From: Ruminococcus sp.
GTDB lineage: Bacteria; Bacillota; Clostridia; Oscillospirales; Ruminococcaceae
NCBI GenBank assembly: GCA_015066705.1
Contig: SVNV01000004.1
Location: 1 to 64,000, forward strand
Direction of reading: 5' to 3'
Length of the DNA: 64,000 nt
A program made the position numbers and the translations under genes. The number at the start of each line of letters is the position of its first letter. Position 1 is the stretch's first letter. Shown here piece after piece: positions 32,703 to 42,703 of this stretch. The notes beneath the pieces are model-generated. The model was not told where the DNA came from. It saw only the letters and a program-made list of their open reading frames with translations, and ran no database searches.

Positions 32703-32703
32703 T

Positions 32704-32985
32704 GGCTGAAGGGACACCCCTAAAATAACTGTTTGTTTGGTTTTGGCAGAATTAAGAAAATTCCGCTCAGGAATTTTCGTTGACCACCGTTACACAAAGG
32801 CTTCCCGCCTCTCCTACTGAGAAAAAAGGCGAGGAGGCTGAAGGGACACCCCTAAAATAACTGTTTGTTTGGTTTTGGCAGAATTAAGAAAATTCCGCTC
32901 AGGAATTTTCGTTGACCGCCGTCACACAAAGGCTTCCCACCTCTCCTACTGAGAAAAAAGGCGAGGAGGCTGAAGGGACACCCCT
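32704..32985. repeat. 132-bp tandem direct repeat (2 full copies plus partial third)
   Basis: Units start at GGCTGAAGGGACACCCC (32704, 32836, 32968); the third stops after about 18 bp where the ABC exporter gene ends. The two full units differ at only a few positions (for example ACCACCGTTA versus ACCGCCGTCA). Each holds a hairpin AAAATTCC-gctca-GGAATTTT. No coding potential seen; it lies in the 3' region of the ABC exporter operon. Confidence 0.88.
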
Positions 32986-34773
32986 TCATGCGGTTTTGTC
33001 GCTTGAAATATGCTGTGACATATAAAGGTTATAGTATGCACCCTTTTTAGCAAGAAGCTCATCGTGGCTTCCACATTCAACAATTCCCTTCTGGTCGATA
33101 TACATAATTCTGTCGCAGTTTTTGATTGTCGAAAGTCTATGAGCGATAATGAAGGATGTTCTTCCCTTAAGAAGCTCCTGAAGTCCCTTCTGGAGGAGTC
33201 TTTCAGTCTTAGCGTCAATAGATGAGGTAGCCTCATCGAGAATGAGGATTTTCGGGTCAGAAAGAAGTGTTCTCGCAAAGGAAATAAGCTGTCTTTGTCC
33301 CTGTGAAAGTGAAGAACCACGCTCATTTACTTCTGTCTGATAACCATCTTCCATTTTGCTGATGAAATCGTGCGCACAAACAGTAGTAGCTGCTCTGACA
33401 ATTTCCTCGTCGGATGCATCAAGCTTTCCGTAGCGGATATTATCAAGAATATCTCCGCTGAAAATAAAGCTGTCCTGAAGCATAATACCCATCTGTGCTC
33501 TCAGTGAATAGAGAGTAACCTGAGAAATATCCTGTCCGTCAATCTTAACCTTACCCTCACCGATATTATAGAATCTTGAAATAAGGTTTACGATTGTTGA
33601 TTTACCCGCACCTGTCGGTCCTACAAGAGCAATACTCTCGCCTGCCTTAACCTCAAAGCTGACATTTTCAAGAACGTTTTTGCCCTCTTCGTAAGCAAAG
33701 GTAACATTTTCAAAAGTAACGTCGCCCCTGATGTCAGGAAGCTCTGTTGCACCCTCAGCATCGTCAACAGTAACAGGCTCATCAAGAGTTTCAAAAATTC
33801 TTTCAAGGTATGCGATATTGTTGATGAAGTTATTGAAGATATTTGAAAGGCTCATAATCGGATGCCAGAAACGTGACGCGTATGATGTCATAGCGAAAAT
33901 TGTTCCCAGCGAAACAGCGGCAGGCGTCATTACAAGAAGTCCCACGCCAAAAATTGCCGCTCTTACAACCGTCTGAATGTTATCTGTCGCCGGCCATACA
34001 AGGTTTGAATATTTCACAGCACTCATCCAGCTTTTTCTGCAAGCCATAGAAAGCTTATCGAAAATCTGCTGGTTTTCGTCCTCACGGGTGAAAATCTGTG
34101 TTACTCTTGCACCGGTAATACTTTCCTGAAGGTAACCGTTAAGGTTTGAATTCTTATTGGAAACCATCTGCCATGCTCTTCTCTGGCGACGCTTGATAGC
34201 CCACATCATAAGAATAAATGGTGGAAGTCCTGCAAGCACCACAAGCGAAAGCTGAACATTTACAGTGAACATAAATATGGTAATAAAAATCATATTTAAA
34301 AATTCAAGAATGACATTTATAATACCGTTTGAAAGCATATCCGAAACAGAGTTTACATAGTTTACAACTCTGATAAGGATTTTTCCGTGTGGTCTGTCGT
34401 CATAATACTGGAAAGGAAGCTTCTGCAGATGCTTGAAAAGGTCTGTTCTTATGTCGTAAATGATATCCTGACCTACAATGGTCATAATTCTTGAACGTAT
34501 TACTGAAAATACAATAGACACTCCGATACACAACGCAAGAAGTACGCACAATACAATCAACTGAGAAATATCCTTATTAGGAATCGACTCGTCAATGGCC
34601 TTCTGAGTAATAATAGGCCCGAAAAGTCCTGTTACAGCAGCCATTGCAGAAAAGATAAAAGCAACAATCATCTTTGCTCTGTATCTTTTTATGTATACCA
34701 TCGCACGCTTTAAGTGTGAAAAATCAAAAGGGGTTTCAAGCACTTCGTCAACGTCATATTTGTTACGTGCCAT
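32986..34773 (-). CDS. Heterodimeric ABC exporter, subunit with catalytic Walker B
   Basis: 595 aa, six-helix membrane domain fused to an ATPase. Walker A GPTGAGKST, Q-loop GIMLQDSFIFSGDILDNIRYG and Walker B ILILDEATSSID with the catalytic Glu present. The signature reads LSQGQ rather than LSGGQ, as expected for the partner whose signature completes the degenerate ATP site. Overlaps the stop of the upstream subunit gene by about one base. It would export drugs, lipids or peptides; the substrate is unknown. BmrD/LmrD-like. Confidence 0.92.
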   Translation of the reverse strand: MARNKYDVDEVLETPFDFSHLKRAMVYIKRYRAKMIVAFIFSAMAAVTGLFGPIITQKAIDESIPNKDISQLIVLCVLLALCIGVSIVFSVIRSRIMTIVGQDIIYDIRTDLFKHLQKLPFQYYDDRPHGKILIRVVNYVNSVSDMLSNGIINVILEFLNMIFITIFMFTVNVQLSLVVLAGLPPFILMMWAIKRRQRRAWQMVSNKNSNLNGYLQESITGARVTQIFTREDENQQIFDKLSMACRKSWMSAVKYSNLVWPATDNIQTVVRAAIFGVGLLVMTPAAVSLGTIFAMTSYASRFWHPIMSLSNIFNNFINNIAYLERIFETLDEPVTVDDAEGATELPDIRGDVTFENVTFAYEEGKNVLENVSFEVKAGESIALVGPTGAGKSTIVNLISRFYNIGEGKVKIDGQDISQVTLYSLRAQMGIMLQDSFIFSGDILDNIRYGKLDASDEEIVRAATTVCAHDFISKMEDGYQTEVNERGSSLSQGQRQLISFARTLLSDPKILILDEATSSIDAKTERLLQKGLQELLKGRTSFIIAHRLSTIKNCDRIMYIDQKGIVECGSHDELLAKKGAYYNLYMSQHISSDKTA

Positions 34774-36554
34774 CAGTCATTCCCCCTTTCCTCTGTCTTG
34801 TCATCAAAGCCTTCATTCTGAAGAGTGAATACTTCGTGATAATAGCCGTCCTTGTTTTTGAGAAGCTCATCGTGAGTTCCCATTTCTGTAATTCTACCGT
34901 CCTGAAGAATGATTATCTTGTCAGCATCTTTCGTAGAAGAAATACGCTGAGCTATAATAATCTTTGTGCAATCAAAGTCGAGATTTTCAAGACTCTCCTG
35001 AATGTGTGCTTCTGTTTCCATATCAACAGCCGAAGTAGTGTCGTCAAGAATAAGCACACTCGGTTTGATAGCAAGAGCACGTGCAAGAGAAATTCTCTGT
35101 TTCTGTCCGCCTGAAAGTCCTACGCCTCTTTCACCGATAATGGTGTTATAGCCTTCAGGAAGCTTTTCGATAAAGTCGTGTGCAGCAGCAAGCTCAGCAC
35201 ATCTTGTCACTTCTTCCTCAGGCATATCAGAATCGCCGTAAGCAATATTTCCGTCGATTGTATCAGAATAAAGAAGCACATCCTGAGTTGCCATACCGAT
35301 ATCGCTTCTTAATTCCTTGAGCTTATATTTCTTGACATTTACTCCGTCAACAAGGATTTCACCCTTTGTAACGTCGTAAAATCTCGGAATAAGATTTATA
35401 AGGGTTGTCTTACCGCTACCTGTTTCACCCATAATGGCAACAGTTTCTCCTGCCTTGATTTTAAAACTCAGGTCGTGGAGGATTTCCTTATCGTCATATC
35501 CGAATGAAACGTTTTTAAATTCGATTTCACCCTTAAGTCTTTCCTCAGGAGAAACAGCCTTTTCGCTGTCAACAATGGAAGGCTTTGAGTAATAAATTTC
35601 AATAATCTTCTGTGACGAAGCAGTAAATCTCTGAAGGTCGTTAATTACCATTCCAAACTGTCTTATAGGGTTTGAAAGAGTCCAGATAAGTCCTGAAAAG
35701 GCAATGTATTCGCCCATTGTAAGCCAGCCCTTGATGAGGAAAATACCACCGCAAAGAAGCATTACAATATTGAGCGACTCAGCAAGTGAATCAACAATCG
35801 GCATAAATTTTATCCACATAAGAGAGGTCTTTTTATTTGCCTCGGAAAAATCCTTGTTCTTGTCCTGAAATTTTTCGATTTCATAGTCTTCTCTTGCAAA
35901 AGCCTTTACAACTCTGTTACCGCTGATGTTTTCCTGTGCGGCTGTATTCATCTGTGAAAGTCTTTCTCTCAGGTCAACATACATCGGTCTGATTTTCTTT
36001 TTGAAAATCTGAGTTACAAGAAAGATAAAAGGTGTTACTACCAGAAGGCAAAGTGCCATTTTCCAGTTTACAAGCAAAAAGTAAATCGAAGTAGATGCCA
36101 CAAGACAGATACATTCAACGATAGACTTGATAATCCATGCCATACAATGACGCACCATATCAAGGTCACCTGTAAGTCTTGTCATCAAATCACCTGTACG
36201 GTATTTGTTGTAGTAATCCATATCCTGATTCTGGATAGTTTTAAAAAGGTGATTTCTGATTTTATAAACCATTCCCTGAGTGGAGGTCTCATAACACATA
36301 TTACCTGAATACTGCAATACAGTTCTTAAAAATGTTGTTGCAACCATCAGAATCAAAAGCTCAATAAGATAACCCTTTCTTGTTTCAAGGTTTACAAGAG
36401 CATTTTCTCCGGTAAGAAACGTGTCTACAAGTCTCTGGGAAAAAATAGGGGTTGTAAGGTACAGAGTCTGAACACATACAGTTATGCAAAGTGCAAGTAT
36501 GTAAATAACTCGGTAACCTTTTAAATTGTTCCAAATCCACTTCATCTGAAACAT
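34773..36554 (-). CDS. Heterodimeric ABC exporter, subunit with degenerate Walker B
   Basis: 593 aa, six membrane helices plus ATPase. Walker A GETGSGKTT and signature LSGGQKQR are canonical, but Walker B reads VLILDDTTSAVD, Asp in place of the catalytic Glu, so its own nucleotide site is the non-hydrolysing one. With the downstream subunit this makes an asymmetric BmrC/BmrD- or TM287/288-type exporter. Start MFQMKW is preceded by GGAGG nine bases upstream. First gene of the two-gene operon. Confidence 0.92.
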   Translation of the reverse strand: MFQMKWIWNNLKGYRVIYILALCITVCVQTLYLTTPIFSQRLVDTFLTGENALVNLETRKGYLIELLILMVATTFLRTVLQYSGNMCYETSTQGMVYKIRNHLFKTIQNQDMDYYNKYRTGDLMTRLTGDLDMVRHCMAWIIKSIVECICLVASTSIYFLLVNWKMALCLLVVTPFIFLVTQIFKKKIRPMYVDLRERLSQMNTAAQENISGNRVVKAFAREDYEIEKFQDKNKDFSEANKKTSLMWIKFMPIVDSLAESLNIVMLLCGGIFLIKGWLTMGEYIAFSGLIWTLSNPIRQFGMVINDLQRFTASSQKIIEIYYSKPSIVDSEKAVSPEERLKGEIEFKNVSFGYDDKEILHDLSFKIKAGETVAIMGETGSGKTTLINLIPRFYDVTKGEILVDGVNVKKYKLKELRSDIGMATQDVLLYSDTIDGNIAYGDSDMPEEEVTRCAELAAAHDFIEKLPEGYNTIIGERGVGLSGGQKQRISLARALAIKPSVLILDDTTSAVDMETEAHIQESLENLDFDCTKIIIAQRISSTKDADKIIILQDGRITEMGTHDELLKNKDGYYHEVFTLQNEGFDDKTEERGND

Positions 36555-36869
36555 CTATACCTTCCTCCTTCGGAAAATATTAAACTAAAACATTTTTACA
36601 GTTTACTAATTATACTACCAAATACCAATCTTTTTCAAGGGGGTATTTTGATTTCAAACGTTTTATTTTTAAAAGTTTTCATACCTTTAATATTTGTTTA
36701 ATTATTCGCACAATATCTATAATTTATTGTTTTTAATAAAACAATATTAAACCATATCTTTGTGAATTTTCCGTTAAGTGTCCCCGCTTACTCTTGTAAA
36801 ATATTAGCATATATGATATCCTTTTTATAAGGTATAACAGAGTTTTGAAAACTTCAAAGGAGGGATATA
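36555..36869. other. 315-bp divergent intergenic region
   Basis: AT-rich spacer between the ABC exporter and GH2 genes. A weak candidate promoter for the GH2 gene is TTGTAA (36794-36799) with a 17-bp spacer and TATCCT. I see no gene, riboswitch or clear operator here. Confidence 0.5.
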
Positions 36870-39590
36870 ATGCTTGCTACAATCGACCTGAGCGGAGAAT
36901 GGCTTCTCTACTTAGATGAAAATATGAAATTGAAACAGTCAGATGTTTGTTATAATGACAGAATTTTTCTGCCGTCAACAACATCATTTTCAAAAAAAGG
37001 CATGAAAAATCCCAACAGAGAAACAGGTTTTTTAACGGAAGAATACCGCTTTGAAGGTAATGCGTGGTACAAAAAAACCGTCAATCTCGAAGGCTTTGGC
37101 GAAAGCAAGGTTATGCTTTTTCTTGAAAGAACGAGAATTTCAACAGTTTACATAAACGGTAACGAGGCAGGTTGTCAGGAAAGCTTTGTCGCACCTCATA
37201 TTTTTGATATTACCGATTTTCTCAAAGACGGCGAAAACATAATTGAAGTTTGTGTTTCAAATAAAGGCTATAAAATCAGCGGTGGACATATGAACTCACA
37301 GGATACCCAGTCAAACTGGAATGGTATCACAGGTGAGATTTCCCTGAGAGTTTATGGTGAAAGCTATATTTTAAACGCCTTTGTAGAAAGCGATATTCAC
37401 AACAAAACTCTTAAAATCACTGCTGATGTCAAAGGGATTCCTGAGGGAATAGCTAAAATCAGTATGGTATCCGCTTTTGACGATGAAGAAATTTTTGAAG
37501 AACTTGAATTCCCTTATTCTGACGGAAAGCTTGTAGCTGAATATCCGGTTTCAAAGGCCGGACTCTGGAGCGAATTCAAGCCCAATACCTATATTCTCTT
37601 TATCGACATAAACGGCGATGTTTACCAGACATATACTGGTCTCAGACAGTTCAAGGCTGATGGAGATAAGTTTACAATAAACGGTAAAAAAACCTTTCTC
37701 AGAGGAAAGCACGACGGAATGATTTTCCCGAAAACAGGCTTTGCACCTACTTCTGTTGAAGAATGGGTAAAGGTAATGTCAATTTCACAAAGCTATGGAA
37801 TCAACCACTACCGTTTTCATACCTGCTGTCCTCCGGAGGCTGCATTTATTGCCGCTGATATGCTGGGAATCTATATGGAGCCTGAGCTTCCATTCTGGGG
37901 GACAATCACTACTGTCGGTGACGAAAACCACAATCAGGAAAAACAGGATTTCCTTTTTAACGAAGGTTTTATGATTCTTGAAAATTTCGGAAATCACCCG
38001 TCATTCTGTATGATGTCGATGGGAAATGAGCTGTGGGGCGACAGACAATGCTTAAATAAAATTATCGGCAAATACAAAGCTATCGACAACCGTCACCTCT
38101 ATACACAAGGCTCAAACAACTCTCAGTGGTATCCCACTGTTTTGGAAAATGACGACTTTTTTGTGGGAGTAAGGCTTTCAAAAGACCGACTTATACGTGG
38201 TTCATATGCTATGTGTGACGCACCTCTCGGACATATCCAGACAGAAAAGCCTTCAACACGTCACAGCTACGACGATATAATAAACTTGAAGAAAAAACCT
38301 TCCGAAACAGAAATTCCAACCGAAGAAAGCATACAGATTCAGTATCAGACAACTGTGAAAACAGTCAAGGCTCAGGAAAGCTCTTCAGACTTCATACCGA
38401 AGGTGCCGATTGTCACACACGAAATCGGACAATATGAAACCTTCCCTGACTTTAACGAAATAGAAAAATACACAGGTGCCCTCAAGGCAAGAAACTTTGA
38501 AATTTTCAGAGAGCGTCTTGAAGAAAAAGGAATGCTTCACCTCGCTGATAAATTTTTCAGAGCAAGTGGAAAGCTTGCTGCAGCCTGTTACAAAGAAGAG
38601 CTTGAAACAGCTTTTCGTTCCAAAACTCTTGCGGGCTTCCAGATTCTTGATATTCAGGATTTCACAGGTCAGGGTACTGCTCTTGTGGGAATTTTAAACG
38701 CCCTTATGGAAAACAAGGGCAACATCACCCGTGAAGATTGGTGTAATTTCTGTGGGGAAATAGTCATTCTTGCCAAGTTTGACAGCTATATTTACCAGTC
38801 AGACGACGAATTTAATGCCGAAATCGAAATTGTAGATTATTCAGACTGTTCACTTAAAGGTAAGGTTGTAACAGCTACACTTTCAGGTGATGAAATCGGT
38901 GAAACAACCCGAAAATACGCTATTTCTGAAGATTTCGATAATTATTTCAGCGTTGGAAATTTCTCTGTAAATCTCAACAACTTTACAGTGCCGACTAAGG
39001 CGGAATTTACAATTTCAATAGAAAATACACCTATTTCCAACACCTACACCCTCTGGCTTTATCCAAAAACCGAAAATATTGACATCGCTGGTTGTTACAT
39101 TTTTGATTGTCTGAATGATGAAGCAAAAGAGCTTCTCAAAAATGGGAAAACCGTTCTCATTACCCCGGAGCTTGAAAAGCTGACAGATTCTGTCGAGGGA
39201 TTTTACTGCACAGATTTCTGGTGTTATCCGATGTTCAGGCACATTTCAGAAATGCAAGGTAAGCCACTTCCGGTAGGCACAATGGGACTTCTTATTGATG
39301 ACAGCCACCCTGCTCTTTCACAGTTTCCGACAGAATACTATTCTACGCCTCAGTGGTGGGAAATAGTATCAAATTCACGTTCGGAAATTCTTGACGAAAA
39401 CTTTTCTGACAAGCGGATTATCATTCGGACTATCGATAATTTTGAGCGAAACCACGTCTTAGGACTTCTTTACGAATACGACTATATGAATGGCAAGGTA
39501 GTTGTTCTTAACGCCGATTTACAGAAGCTTTCTCTTTCGCCTGAAGGCAGACAGTTTATCAAATCGGTAATTGAATACTGCAAAAAATAG
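36870..39590 (+). CDS. Glycoside hydrolase family 2 protein (beta-galactosidase/glucuronidase-like), cytosolic
   Basis: 906 aa, preceded by AAAGGAGGG. The order is that of GH2: jelly-roll sugar-binding domain (residues ~1-165, WYKKTVNLEGF ... VYINGNEAG ... LRVYGES), immunoglobulin-like domain, then the barrel with LRGKHDGMIFPKTGFAP, YGINHYRFHTCCPPEAAF, acid/base Glu in CMMSMGNELWGD and likely nucleophile in VTHEIGQYETFP. A further beta-rich C-terminal part follows. No signal peptide, so it acts on imported sugars. Which glycoside it cuts is not clear. No transporter is adjacent. Confidence 0.87.
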   Translation: MLATIDLSGEWLLYLDENMKLKQSDVCYNDRIFLPSTTSFSKKGMKNPNRETGFLTEEYRFEGNAWYKKTVNLEGFGESKVMLFLERTRISTVYINGNEAGCQESFVAPHIFDITDFLKDGENIIEVCVSNKGYKISGGHMNSQDTQSNWNGITGEISLRVYGESYILNAFVESDIHNKTLKITADVKGIPEGIAKISMVSAFDDEEIFEELEFPYSDGKLVAEYPVSKAGLWSEFKPNTYILFIDINGDVYQTYTGLRQFKADGDKFTINGKKTFLRGKHDGMIFPKTGFAPTSVEEWVKVMSISQSYGINHYRFHTCCPPEAAFIAADMLGIYMEPELPFWGTITTVGDENHNQEKQDFLFNEGFMILENFGNHPSFCMMSMGNELWGDRQCLNKIIGKYKAIDNRHLYTQGSNNSQWYPTVLENDDFFVGVRLSKDRLIRGSYAMCDAPLGHIQTEKPSTRHSYDDIINLKKKPSETEIPTEESIQIQYQTTVKTVKAQESSSDFIPKVPIVTHEIGQYETFPDFNEIEKYTGALKARNFEIFRERLEEKGMLHLADKFFRASGKLAAACYKEELETAFRSKTLAGFQILDIQDFTGQGTALVGILNALMENKGNITREDWCNFCGEIVILAKFDSYIYQSDDEFNAEIEIVDYSDCSLKGKVVTATLSGDEIGETTRKYAISEDFDNYFSVGNFSVNLNNFTVPTKAEFTISIENTPISNTYTLWLYPKTENIDIAGCYIFDCLNDEAKELLKNGKTVLITPELEKLTDSVEGFYCTDFWCYPMFRHISEMQGKPLPVGTMGLLIDDSHPALSQFPTEYYSTPQWWEIVSNSRSEILDENFSDKRIIIRTIDNFERNHVLGLLYEYDYMNGKVVVLNADLQKLSLSPEGRQFIKSVIEYCKK

Positions 39591-39597
39591 CAAACAA

Positions 39598-39634
39598 AAA
39601 ACTCTTTCGGACAAAACCGAAAGAGTTTTATTTT
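39598..39634. terminator. Bidirectional terminator between GH2 and transglutaminase-like genes
   Basis: Arms AAAACTCTTTCGG / CCGAAAGAGTTTT with T-runs both ways. Confidence 0.9.
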
Positions 39635-41124
39635 TATTCGTAATTCAGAACAATCAGAATGATATTCATATTCTCGTTGAAAACTTTTCCAAAGCGTGTA
39701 GGATTAAAGACTTCGCTTCCCGAATTTTCTTTTGCCCTTGCAAGAATATTGAAAATTTCTTTAATACCATTTTCAGTTGCAGTTTCAAAAACACGTGTTT
39801 TAAACTGAGCAAATTTTTCAGCGTCAGAAAGCTTTATTCTCACATATCTCTGCTCATTTTTAACAGCTTCGCACACAATTTTTTCAAATTCGGTAACAGC
39901 CGCCTGAACATCATCAAACTTCAGTCCGTATCTTGTAAAATAATCATTTTCAGAATTATCTGCCACAGGATATGTGAAGTAAACAATAGGTGTGATTTCG
40001 TGGTCGATTGAAATAACCTCGTCGCTTACTGCGAAGTAGTCATATTTAATAAAATCTTCACCAAGAGTTGTAATAGGGTCATTCCAAGTCAAATCGAAAT
40101 GATACCATACATCATCAAGCTTAACAAGATTCCACATATGAGGTTCAACAACGCCCTCTGAATTTCTTGTATTTCCCGTTATCGGAACACATTCAATTCC
40201 ATATTCTGAACAAAGAAGAATAAGTGCCTTTGCGTATCCCTCACAAACAGCTCTGCCGTCAACAAGACAGCCGTATGCAGAAAGCATATTTTCAGCATTT
40301 GCGTCATACTTACAGCGTCTGATTATTTCGTCGTGGAAATATTTCACAGCGTCATAATCGTTATCAGCAGTACAGCCGGCAATCATCTCATCAATTACTG
40401 TTTCAAGCTTTTCAAGCTCGTCAGCATATTGCTTAGCCGTTTTTGTAAAGGTCAGAACAAGCTTTGTGACATTTCCACGATTATCAACAGAAATCGTATA
40501 TTCCGGTGAAACATAGTTATCTGTCAGATTTGTAAGTGAAATTATCATCAGAGCATTTTCAACCTGTTGCTGAGTAGCTTCACCATACGCAAAAGTGATT
40601 GTTTCTTTGAAATTATTTATTTCCTTATTGATTTTTTCAAGAACAGCTCTGTCCTTCTGAGGAATCTGAGAAATAATAAGCTGTGCATTTACCGAATCAA
40701 TAATATCAGGATTAAGTTCTACCTCCGGTGAATCTGTTTTTGAAGTCGAAGTTTTCTTTGGTGATGAAGAGGTAGTAGTTTTACTGTTTGTTTCTGAAGA
40801 AGTAGTTGAAGGTTTCTTTGTAGAAGTCTTTGAAGAAGAGGTAGTCTTGTTTGTTTTTGAAGAAGAAGTTGTAGAAGTATTTTTTGATGTACTTGTCTTA
40901 TCAGAAGTACTACTCTGTGACTCAACTGTTGTAACATCAGGCAAAGTATCATCAATGACGGTTTCTGTCTTTGAAGCAATAAAGCTATTGTTAGTATTCT
41001 GGCTGTTGACAGTATTCAAAGTACCTGTCTTATTACTGTCGTCGCTATTCTGACAAGCAGAAAGCACCATACAAGCCAGCAACAAAACAATTATGCCTGC
41101 ATTCTTTTTATTCTTCGCAAACAT
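39634..41124 (-). CDS. Secreted lipoprotein with Ser/Thr linker and transglutaminase-like domain
   Basis: 496 aa. Signal peptide with lipobox (GIIVLLLACMVLSACQNS, Cys near residue 24). Residues ~65-130 are a repetitive Ser/Thr/Lys linker probably spanning the wall. The C-terminal part has a transglutaminase-like core: Cys in VDGRAVCEGYAKAL, His in EPHMWNLVKLDDVWY and Asp in HFDLTWNDP, the usual triad. Such domains act as peptidases or cross-linkers at the cell surface. The target is unknown. Lies 24 bp downstream of the CorC-like gene, probably cotranscribed. Confidence 0.88.
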   Translation of the reverse strand: MFAKNKKNAGIIVLLLACMVLSACQNSDDSNKTGTLNTVNSQNTNNSFIASKTETVIDDTLPDVTTVESQSSTSDKTSTSKNTSTTSSSKTNKTTSSSKTSTKKPSTTSSETNSKTTTSSSPKKTSTSKTDSPEVELNPDIIDSVNAQLIISQIPQKDRAVLEKINKEINNFKETITFAYGEATQQQVENALMIISLTNLTDNYVSPEYTISVDNRGNVTKLVLTFTKTAKQYADELEKLETVIDEMIAGCTADNDYDAVKYFHDEIIRRCKYDANAENMLSAYGCLVDGRAVCEGYAKALILLCSEYGIECVPITGNTRNSEGVVEPHMWNLVKLDDVWYHFDLTWNDPITTLGEDFIKYDYFAVSDEVISIDHEITPIVYFTYPVADNSENDYFTRYGLKFDDVQAAVTEFEKIVCEAVKNEQRYVRIKLSDAEKFAQFKTRVFETATENGIKEIFNILARAKENSGSEVFNPTRFGKVFNENMNIILIVLNYE

Positions 41125-41148
41125 AGCCTTCCCTTTCCTTTCGTTAAG

Positions 41149-42507
41149 TTAAATCTCTTCCCCGTTCTCAGTTTTGAGCCTTAACGCTCTTAATCTCTCT
41201 ATCTTTTTATCATCGGTACTTATTACCGAAAATTCAATACCTTTGTAAAAAACCGACGGTCTTTCATCTTCCTCGGGGTATCGGCCAAGAAGGTCGATAA
41301 CAAATGCCCCTATGGTATCATAATCATTTTCCCCGTCGTAGGTGATATTTATTCTTTCCATTACCTCTTCAAAGCCGGCAGTTCCCAGCAGGTCAAAGGT
41401 ATTAGGGGTAATCTCGTCGATTTCCTCTTCCTCGTCGTCGTATTCGTCCTGAATATTTCCCACGATAGATTCAATCAAATCCTCCATAGTAACTATTCCT
41501 GCAGTTCCACCGTACTCATCTACAACAACAGCAATCTGGTTTTTGGTCTTTGTAAACTCGTCAAACAATTCCCCGCAGGAATTCGTCTGTGGAACATACA
41601 TTATATCACGCATAATATCACGGATAGTTTTTTCTTCGTCCTGGTCTTTAAACCAGATTTTAAGTAAATCCTTTGCAAAAACAACACCCACAATGCTGTC
41701 TACCGTATCCTCGTAAACAGGTATTCTCGAATACCCTTCCTCGGTGACAATCTTAACAGCATCAGAAATTTCTGCATTGATATCTATTGCAAAAAGTGAA
41801 GTTCTGTGAGTCATAACGTCCCTTACCTCAAGCTCGTTGAATTCAAAAACGTTATTTATCATTTCCTTCTGGCTTTCTTCGATAATTCCCGTTTCGTTTA
41901 CAGCGTCAACCATCATCAGAATTTCTTCTTCAGTTACAGCTTCCTTTTCAGAAACATTCTTAACGCCGAAAATTTTAAGAATAACAGCAACAAAAAACGT
42001 TACTATTCTTTCAAAAGGAACAAACACTCCCAGCAGAATTCCATAAATGGTAGTGATGTTATAGGCAAAATCCTCTGCTCTTTCGTCCTTTTCAGAAACT
42101 ATCTTTTTAGGAATAATTATCCCAAAAACCGATATTACAAAAGCTATACACAAGCTCAGAATAAAAATGCTCAGGATACTGACAAAAAGAAAAGCCGTTT
42201 CCTTTTCATTTACAGAAAACTTTTCTAAAAGCAGTTTATTGAGAGATGAAAAGAATCCCAACATAATAACTGCCGAAAAAGCAACCATCAAAAAGCTTCT
42301 TGCAACAGAAGAAACCGTCATAAGTCTTGTAGGCTTTGAAATAAGCTTCAAAAGTTTTTTTGCTTTTTTATCGTTCTCAGCATTTTTCTTTACTTTACTG
42401 TCATTTACCTCAACAACAGCCGTTTCGCAGGCTGTAAGAAAGGTAGTAACCAAAAGGCAGACCACACCGCCTGCCAATCCGAGGCACATTCGACTACCGT
42501 CGTCCAT
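41149..42507 (-). CDS. CNNM/CorC/HlyC-family transporter-type protein
   Basis: 452 aa. CNNM (DUF21) membrane domain in the first ~190 residues with four helices (opening GLAGGVVCLLVTTFLTACETAVVEV). A CBS pair follows at ~205-330 (VRDVMTHRTSLFAID, GYSRIPVYEDTVDSIVGVVFAKDLLK, VDEYGGTAGIVTMEDLIESIVG). The CorC_HlyC domain is at the end (DLLGTAGFEEVMERINI). Family members move or sense Mg2+/Co2+; 'hemolysin' is a historical name. AAGGAG lies upstream of the start. Confidence 0.9.
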   Translation of the reverse strand: MDDGSRMCLGLAGGVVCLLVTTFLTACETAVVEVNDSKVKKNAENDKKAKKLLKLISKPTRLMTVSSVARSFLMVAFSAVIMLGFFSSLNKLLLEKFSVNEKETAFLFVSILSIFILSLCIAFVISVFGIIIPKKIVSEKDERAEDFAYNITTIYGILLGVFVPFERIVTFFVAVILKIFGVKNVSEKEAVTEEEILMMVDAVNETGIIEESQKEMINNVFEFNELEVRDVMTHRTSLFAIDINAEISDAVKIVTEEGYSRIPVYEDTVDSIVGVVFAKDLLKIWFKDQDEEKTIRDIMRDIMYVPQTNSCGELFDEFTKTKNQIAVVVDEYGGTAGIVTMEDLIESIVGNIQDEYDDEEEEIDEITPNTFDLLGTAGFEEVMERINITYDGENDYDTIGAFVIDLLGRYPEEDERPSVFYKGIEFSVISTDDKKIERLRALRLKTENGEEI

Positions 42508-42644
42508 TAAAGAATACAGCTCCTTTTTAACATTAAAATCAAAAATTTATCATTCTATAAAAATATGATACTATCATTACATCAAAATGTCAATATAAAA
42601 AGCAGTGATTTTTGATTACAATTTGTTTACAAAACCCGTCACAG

Positions 42645-42690
42645 ACGTAAAAAACGCACTTTTCAGTTGTCCTTTCCAAAAGTGCGTTTA
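42645..42690 (-). terminator. Terminator of the dusB-rsmI-rimI-tsaD-hydrolase operon
   Basis: Arms AAACGCACTTTT / AAAAGTGCGTTT with a T-run on the minus strand, 14 bp past the hydrolase stop. Confidence 0.75.
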
Positions 42691-42703
42691 ATATTTTTAT
42701 ATT

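Noticed and set aside
40719..40979. Repetitive Ser/Thr/Lys tract as a possible separate repeat element
   Set aside because: It is the in-frame wall-spanning linker of the transglutaminase-like lipoprotein.
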